Shown here piece after piece: positions 59,707 to 64,000 of a stretch of DNA of 64,000 bases. The position numbers and the translations under genes are program-made. This DNA comes from DASVFB01 sp963766345. GTDB taxonomy: Bacteria > Actinomycetota > Thermoleophilia > Gaiellales > Gaiellaceae. The notes under the pieces are model-generated. The model searched no databases, was not told where the DNA came from, and saw only the letters and a program-made list of their open reading frames with translations. Positions within the stretch are counted from its first letter, which is position 1; each line of letters begins with the position of its first letter. The DNA lies in NCBI GenBank assembly GCA_963766345.1, contig CAVXZL010000008.1:558001-622000 (forward strand). The letters are read 5' to 3'.

Positions 59707-61308
59707 ATGCGCGTTCGGGAGAGGAGACTGAGCGGAATCCCCCGCATGGCACGCGCCATTGCTGTTGTTCTCACGCTGCTCTGCCTCGCCTGGCCCACAG
59801 CGCCTGCCGTCGCGGGCTCGCAGGGAGGAATCGTCGTGCGCGTGCGGGCAGGCACGACCGAGGCACAGCTCCGCAGCGACCTCGCGGCGCACCACCTGTC
59901 GCTCGGCAGGCACATCGCGCACACGCGGCTCTTCGCGGTGAACACGGAAGGGCTGACGCAGACCGACGCGCTTCGCCTCGTCCGGAACGACGGCTTCGTC
60001 GCGGCCGCGGAGCCCGACCACGTGCTGCACGCGTTCGAGACGCCGAACGACCCCTACTTCGCGACGGCCGGCTCGTACCTCTCGACGATCCGCCTGCCGC
60101 AGGCGTGGGACGTGTCGCACGGCTCGCTCGGGGTCGTGGTCGCCGTCGTCGACACGGGCGTCTCCTCGGTCGGCGATCTCTCGACGCAGATCCTGCCGGG
60201 GCGCAACTTCGTCGCCGGGACCGTCGACGCGCACGACGACTCGGTGATCGGGCACGGCACGCTCGTCGCCGGCGTCGCGGCTGCGACGACGAACAACGGC
60301 ATCGGCATTGCCGGCGCCGCCTGGAACGCGAGCGTGCTGCCGGTCAAGGTGCTGGACTCGCGAGGCGTAGGCACCGATTCGCAGGTCGCGGCTGGCATCG
60401 TCTGGGCCGCCGACCACGGCGCCGACGTGATCAACCTCTCGCTCGGCGGTCCTACGTCGGGCGAGGTTCTCTGCGACGCCGTCGCGTACGCGCAAACGCA
60501 GGACGCGCTCGTCGTCGCGTCAGCCGGGAACGGCTCGAACGGCAGGCTGAACTACCCCGCCGCATGCCCGAACGTCGTGGCCGTCTCGGCCACTGACGCG
60601 AACGGCGACTTCGCGTCGTTCTCGAGCTACGGCCCGGACGTCGGCCTCGCCGCGCCCGGGATCAGCGTGACGTCGACGCGGAACGACAACCACTACGGAA
60701 CGGAGAGCGGCACCTCGCTCGCCGCTCCGATGGTGTCGGGCGTTGCTTCGCTCGTGATCGCCCAGCATCCCGAATGGAGCGCGGCGCAGGTCGCGCAGCG
60801 GCTCGAGGAGACGGCGCAGGACCGCGGCCCGCGAGGCGTCGACATCTACTACGGGCACGGTCTCCTCGATGCGTATGCGGCGCTCGGCGGGCCGGTGCAG
60901 GCGCCGGACCTCCCGAGGCGCGACGCACTGGAGCCGAACGACGACGGCGTCCGGGCGACGCCGCTGGTGAAGACGGCGAAGGCGACGATCGCTCCCGAGG
61001 GCGACGTCGACTGGTACGTGCTCAGCCTCCGCTGGCCCGCGCAGGTGCGTTTCGACGTCGTTGCGCCGCCGTACGACTCACACACGGGGCCAAACCTTCG
61101 TCCCGTCGCGCAGCTGTACGACGTCGACCTCGATGCGCTCGCGCACGCCGAGCCGGACTCGCAGCGGGCCCGGCTTGCGTTCCGTCTCCCCGCCGGCCTC
61201 TACTACGTCCGCGTCGCGAACGGCTGCGGAGCGCGAAGCGCGGGGACGTACTCCGTCACCCTTGCCGTGCGCCGCTCCCGGGGCGTCGTCGCGAAGCTGT
61301 CGCCCTAG
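59707..61308 (+). CDS. Secreted subtilisin-like serine protease with PPC-type C-terminal domain
   Basis: A 533-residue S8 peptidase. Signal peptide within residues 14-36 (MARAIAVVLTLLCLAWPTAP, inner ATG 59746 possible). An I9-like propeptide follows (IVVRVRAGTTEAQLRSDLAA). The catalytic triad is Asp149 (VVDTGVSS), His183 (GHGTLVAGVAA) and Ser337 (GTSLAAPMVSGVAS). After about residue 395 a pre-peptidase C-terminal beta domain (LEPNDDGVRATPLV, DVDWYVLSLRWPAQVRFDVV) is present. It interrupts the minus-strand prfA-glyA run on the opposite strand. Its end overlaps the sua5 end by four bases. Confidence 0.93.
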   Translation: MRVRERRLSGIPRMARAIAVVLTLLCLAWPTAPAVAGSQGGIVVRVRAGTTEAQLRSDLAAHHLSLGRHIAHTRLFAVNTEGLTQTDALRLVRNDGFVAAAEPDHVLHAFETPNDPYFATAGSYLSTIRLPQAWDVSHGSLGVVVAVVDTGVSSVGDLSTQILPGRNFVAGTVDAHDDSVIGHGTLVAGVAAATTNNGIGIAGAAWNASVLPVKVLDSRGVGTDSQVAAGIVWAADHGADVINLSLGGPTSGEVLCDAVAYAQTQDALVVASAGNGSNGRLNYPAACPNVVAVSATDANGDFASFSSYGPDVGLAAPGISVTSTRNDNHYGTESGTSLAAPMVSGVASLVIAQHPEWSAAQVAQRLEETAQDRGPRGVDIYYGHGLLDAYAALGGPVQAPDLPRRDALEPNDDGVRATPLVKTAKATIAPEGDVDWYVLSLRWPAQVRFDVVAPPYDSHTGPNLRPVAQLYDVDLDALAHAEPDSQRARLAFRLPAGLYYVRVANGCGARSAGTYSVTLAVRRSRGVVAKLSP

Positions 61309-61907
61309 CTCTCGACCGCCTCGAGCGCGCGTCGGATCGCTTCGGCGCCGCTCGCCGCGCCCTCGCGCAGGACGCGCGGCTCGCGTTCGCTGAAGTCGAC
61401 GACGGTCGACGGGACGCCTGGAAGCTTCTGGGTGTTGAGCACGGCCGCGGCTGCCTCGCGGAACTCCTCGGGCACCTCGTCGAGGCGACCGGGATCGGGC
61501 CCGCCCCGGCGGTTCGCGCTCGTCGCGGCCAGGCCGCTGACCCGTTGCAGCACCTCCGCGGTCGGATGCTTCAGCTCCGGAACCCGCACTCCGATCGTGT
61601 CGTACCGCTCCCCGGTCAGCCAGCTGAAGCGGCGTGCCGGGTTCGGCAGCACGAGCGTGTACGTCCCGGGAAACAGAGCGCGCGCGATCACGCCGGCGCG
61701 CCCGCGGATCTCGGGCACGAGCTCGAACAGCATGTCGACGTCAGGCGTGAGGATGGCGGTCGGCTGCGTGACCGGGCGGTGCTTGAGCCGGTAGAGGTTG
61801 AGCACCGCCTCGGAGTGGAACGCCGACGACGCGAGGCCGTACACGGTGTCGGTCGGCAGGATGACCGTCTTGCCGCGCTGGATCGCGTCGACGGCCCTGT
61901 CGATCAC
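61305..61907 (-). CDS. tsaC: Threonylcarbamoyl-AMP synthase (Sua5/YciO/YrdC)
   Basis: A 200-residue YrdC-domain enzyme: KTVILPTDTVYGLASSAFHS, LYRLKHRPVTQPTAILTPDV, FPGTYTLVLPNPARRF and GLAATSANRRGGPDPGRLDE. It makes threonylcarbamoyl-AMP for the t6A37 modification of tRNAs. The C-terminal Sua5 domain is absent. GTG 61907 overlaps the upstream hydrolase stop. Its usual place directly after prmC is occupied by that hydrolase. Confidence 0.93.
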   Translation of the reverse strand: MIDRAVDAIQRGKTVILPTDTVYGLASSAFHSEAVLNLYRLKHRPVTQPTAILTPDVDMLFELVPEIRGRAGVIARALFPGTYTLVLPNPARRFSWLTGERYDTIGVRVPELKHPTAEVLQRVSGLAATSANRRGGPDPGRLDEVPEEFREAAAAVLNTQKLPGVPSTVVDFSEREPRVLREGAASGAEAIRRALEAVES

Positions 61908-62746
61908 GCGAGGAACCTCTCGATCGTCGCGCAGAACTCGTCCGCCTTCTCGACGAAGGTGAAGTGGCCGCAGCCCTCGAGGACGACCTTCTCGGAGCGC
62001 TGGACGCCGGAGGCGATGTCCTCCGCACAGGCCGGGCCGCAGATGAAGTCGTACTCGCCCGTGAGCGCGAGCGTCGGCGCCTCGACCGAGGCGAGCTCGC
62101 CTCGCATGTCCCACTCGGCGATCCCCTCGTTGAAGAGCTTGAGCGCATAGACGTTCCCGCGTTCGCCGGCGACCGACGTGTCGACGTACTTCGCCGCCCG
62201 CTCGTCGAACTTCGCGAAGTACATCGGCCAGAAGCGGCTCGTGATCGCGTCGAGCGCGGAGTCGTCGGCGTACTCGGCGGCGTTCTCCTCCTCGAGCGCG
62301 CGGCGCGCGTCCTCGTACCACGGCTCCGCGCTATGCCGTTCCATCAGCTGCTCCTGCTCCTCGGGATGCAGGCGGACGAGCGAGTCGGCGGCGATCAGCC
62401 TGCGCACGCGCTTGGGGTGCGCGGCGCCGTACCCGAGCGCGACGACGCCGCCGTGCGAGTGGCCGAGCAGGTCGAGCTGCTCGACGCCGAGGTGCTCGCG
62501 GAGCTCCTCGACGTCCGCGACGTAGTCGCTCGTGGTGTACGCGCGCGTGTCCTCCGGCGCGTCGGAGCCGCCGGTGCCGCGAGGGTCGAGCAGCACGAGC
62601 GTGCGCGTCGATCCGAGCCCTCCGAGGTCCGAGAGGTAGCGCGACGAGAAGCCGGGCCCGCCGGGATGGCAGACGAGGAGCGGCCCCGATCCCTCGCGGC
62701 GATAGGTGAGCTTGCGCCCATCTTGGGTGCGGAACGAGTCCTTCAT
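61904..62746 (-). CDS. Alpha/beta hydrolase, prolyl aminopeptidase-like
   Basis: A 280-residue hydrolase with oxyanion loop VCHPGGPGFSSRYLSDLGGL, strand DPRGTGGSDAPEDTRAYTT and nucleophile elbow DLLGHSHGGVVALGYGAAHP (Ser97); the late residues are in TLALTGEYDFICGPACAEDI and LEGCGHFTFVEKADEFCATI. The PGGPG motif is typical of proline iminopeptidases (S33). It is inserted between prmC and sua5 with four-base overlaps on both sides. The substrate is inferred only from family. Confidence 0.9.
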   Translation of the reverse strand: MKDSFRTQDGRKLTYRREGSGPLLVCHPGGPGFSSRYLSDLGGLGSTRTLVLLDPRGTGGSDAPEDTRAYTTSDYVADVEELREHLGVEQLDLLGHSHGGVVALGYGAAHPKRVRRLIAADSLVRLHPEEQEQLMERHSAEPWYEDARRALEEENAAEYADDSALDAITSRFWPMYFAKFDERAAKYVDTSVAGERGNVYALKLFNEGIAEWDMRGELASVEAPTLALTGEYDFICGPACAEDIASGVQRSEKVVLEGCGHFTFVEKADEFCATIERFLA

Positions 62747-63537
62747 GCCTGCTTTCCCTCGACGATCCGATCCCGGCCCGTGAGATCGACTTTGATCCTA
62801 ACGCGGTAACCGAGGTTTTCCAGTACCACGCGGGCCTCCGCGGCGCGCTGCTCGTGGATTTCGAGCACGAGCACGCCGCCGGGGGCGAGGACGTCACGCC
62901 CGTTACGAGCGATGGCCTCCGTCTGACCGGAGTCGAGCAGCGCCTCGCGCGGCTCCCAGTCGCGGACCTCGGGCTCGAGCGTGTCGAGCTCCCCGGCGCG
63001 GACGTACGGCGGGTTCGAGACGACGAGGTCGAACGGGCCTTGCGGCAGCCCGTCGTTCAGATCGCGCAGCAGGAGCTCGACGCGGAGCCCGGTGAGCGTC
63101 GCGTTCTCGCGCGCGAGCGACAGCGCCTCTGCCGATGAGTCGATCGCGACGACGCGCGCGCCCGGCACCTCGTCGGCGAGCGCGAGCGCGATCGCGCCGG
63201 TGCCGGTGCCGACGTCGAGCACGCGCGGCGCCTGAACGTCTCGCAGGAGCTCGATGCAGCGCTCGACGACGGTCTCCGTCTCCGGCCGCGGCACGAGCGC
63301 GCGCTCGTCGCAGCGAAGCGTCAGCCTGCGAAACCCCCACTCGCCGAGCACGTACGCGAGCGGCTCGCGGTTGGCGCGCCGCAGCACGAGCGGCCACACG
63401 GCGCCGTCGTCGACGTCGGCGGTCGCGATCTCCGCACGAGCAATGCGGGCGGCGTGAGCGACGATCCATTCCGCGTCGACCCGCGGCGTCTCGATCCCGT
63501 GCTCGGCGAGAACCGCCGCAGCACGGTCGACGATCAC
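62743..63537 (-). CDS. prmC: Release-factor glutamine N5-methyltransferase
   Basis: A 264-residue enzyme. The N-terminal helical domain includes EPLAYVLGEWGFRRLTLRCD; the SAM site is RVLDVGTGTGAIALALADEV, and the NPPY catalytic motif is FDLVVSNPPYVRAGELDTLE (Asn175). It methylates the glutamine of the GGQ motif in RF1 and RF2, whose genes are both in this window. Coupled to prfA by an ATGA overlap. Confidence 0.96.
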   Translation of the reverse strand: MIVDRAAAVLAEHGIETPRVDAEWIVAHAARIARAEIATADVDDGAVWPLVLRRANREPLAYVLGEWGFRRLTLRCDERALVPRPETETVVERCIELLRDVQAPRVLDVGTGTGAIALALADEVPGARVVAIDSSAEALSLARENATLTGLRVELLLRDLNDGLPQGPFDLVVSNPPYVRAGELDTLEPEVRDWEPREALLDSGQTEAIARNGRDVLAPGGVLVLEIHEQRAAEARVVLENLGYRVRIKVDLTGRDRIVEGKQA

Positions 63538-64000
63538 TCGAGCGCGCGCTTTCGCTCCTCTGCCTGCAGCGCCTCGGTGAAGCCGCCGAGCTCGCCGTCG
63601 ACGATCTGGTCGAGACGGTGCTCGGTCAGCTTGATGCGGTGATCCGTGACGCGGTTCTCGGGAAAGTTGTACGTGCGGATCTTCTCCGCGCGCTCGCCGG
63701 TGCCGATCTGCGCCCGACGCTGTGCCGCGAGCGCGGCCTGCTGCTTCTCGCGCTCGAGCTCGTACAGGCGCGCGCGCAACACGCGCATCGCCTTCGCCTT
63801 GTTCTGCAGCTGCGACTTCTCGTCCTGCATCGCGACCACGACGCCCGTCGGCATGTGCGTGATGCGCACGGCCGAGTCGGTCGTGTTGACGCTCTGCCCT
63901 CCCGGCCCCGTCGAGCGGTAGACGTCGACCTTGAGGTCGTTCTCGTCGATGTCGACCTCGACCTCCTCGGCCTCGGGCATCACCGCGACGGTCGCGGTCG
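63534..64000 (-). CDS. prfA: Peptide chain release factor 1, partial
   Basis: The C-terminal 155 residues of RF1; the N-terminal part lies beyond the window. The peptidyl-hydrolase motif is VDVYRSTGPGGQSVNTTDSA, followed by VRITHMPTGVVVAMQDEKSQ and the ending FPENRVTDHRIKLTEHRLDQ typical of RF1. It recognises UAA and UAG. It is the first gene of the prfA-prmC-hydrolase-tsaC run. Confidence 0.96.
   Translation of the reverse strand, partial: TATVAVMPEAEEVEVDIDENDLKVDVYRSTGPGGQSVNTTDSAVRITHMPTGVVVAMQDEKSQLQNKAKAMRVLRARLYELEREKQQAALAAQRRAQIGTGERAEKIRTYNFPENRVTDHRIKLTEHRLDQIVDGELGGFTEALQAEERKRALE

Overview
The window is very GC-rich DNA from an actinobacterium. The gene set and order fit the class Thermoleophilia (Gaiellales/Solirubrobacterales-like), but this placement is an inference from gene content, not a phylogeny. 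Supporting signs are the dense, overlapping gene arrays, the frequent GTG and TTG starts, a tmRNA tag ending in LALAA, a MerR regulator next to ahcY, and the backbone prfA-prmC-sua5 / glyA-upp-wecA / atpIBEFHAG. No gap between genes exceeds about 250 bases. No tRNA, rRNA, CRISPR array, transposase or phage gene was seen.

Layout. 1-10.8 kb: the end of a VWA membrane protein, a pair of paralogous small proteins, a tandem-GAF histidine kinase with two neighbouring enzymes, a TOPRIM protein, a cupin-TPR protein behind a strong promoter, a TetR/oxidoreductase divergent pair, and two membrane proteins. 10.9-24.5 kb: an MepA-like endopeptidase, then a translation-rescue and secretion block on the minus strand: ssrA (tmRNA), smpB, RNase R, ftsX, ftsE, prfB, secA, hpf, comF. 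24.7-32.2 kb: a surface-sugar set (two nucleotidyltransferases, a cupin, UDP-glucose dehydrogenase, LytR-CpsA-Psr protein) interleaved with ahcY, merR and a methyltransferase. 32.3-35.9 kb: metH, which with ahcY and glyA covers much of the methionine and one-carbon cycle.

36.3-54.5 kb: the F1Fo ATP synthase genes, all on the minus strand but in two blocks. atpZ-I-B-E-F-H-A-G lies at 49.3-54.5 kb and atpD-C at 36.3-38.3 kb. The 11.0 kb between them hold a large LuxR regulator, a complete peptide ABC transporter (dppB', dppC, binding protein, dppB, dppD, dppF), a small membrane protein and an orphan zinc-finger anti-sigma-like gene. 54.5-64 kb: a hydrolase/acetyltransferase pair, then wecA, upp, glyA, a secreted subtilase, sua5, a hydrolase, prmC and the end of prfA. 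This is the familiar prfA-to-atp neighbourhood, which makes the break between atpG and atpD stand out.

Four genes (prfB, the anti-sigma-like gene, the peptide-binding protein and one dppB copy) each carry exactly one extra base that breaks the frame. prfB also keeps the classic CTTTGAC recoding site. Two genes have no ATG, GTG or TTG that could serve as start and appear to begin at CTG. These points, the split ATP synthase operon, a near-identical dppB repeat 4.0 kb apart and a repeated 15-base palindrome upstream of RNase R are the most interesting observations.
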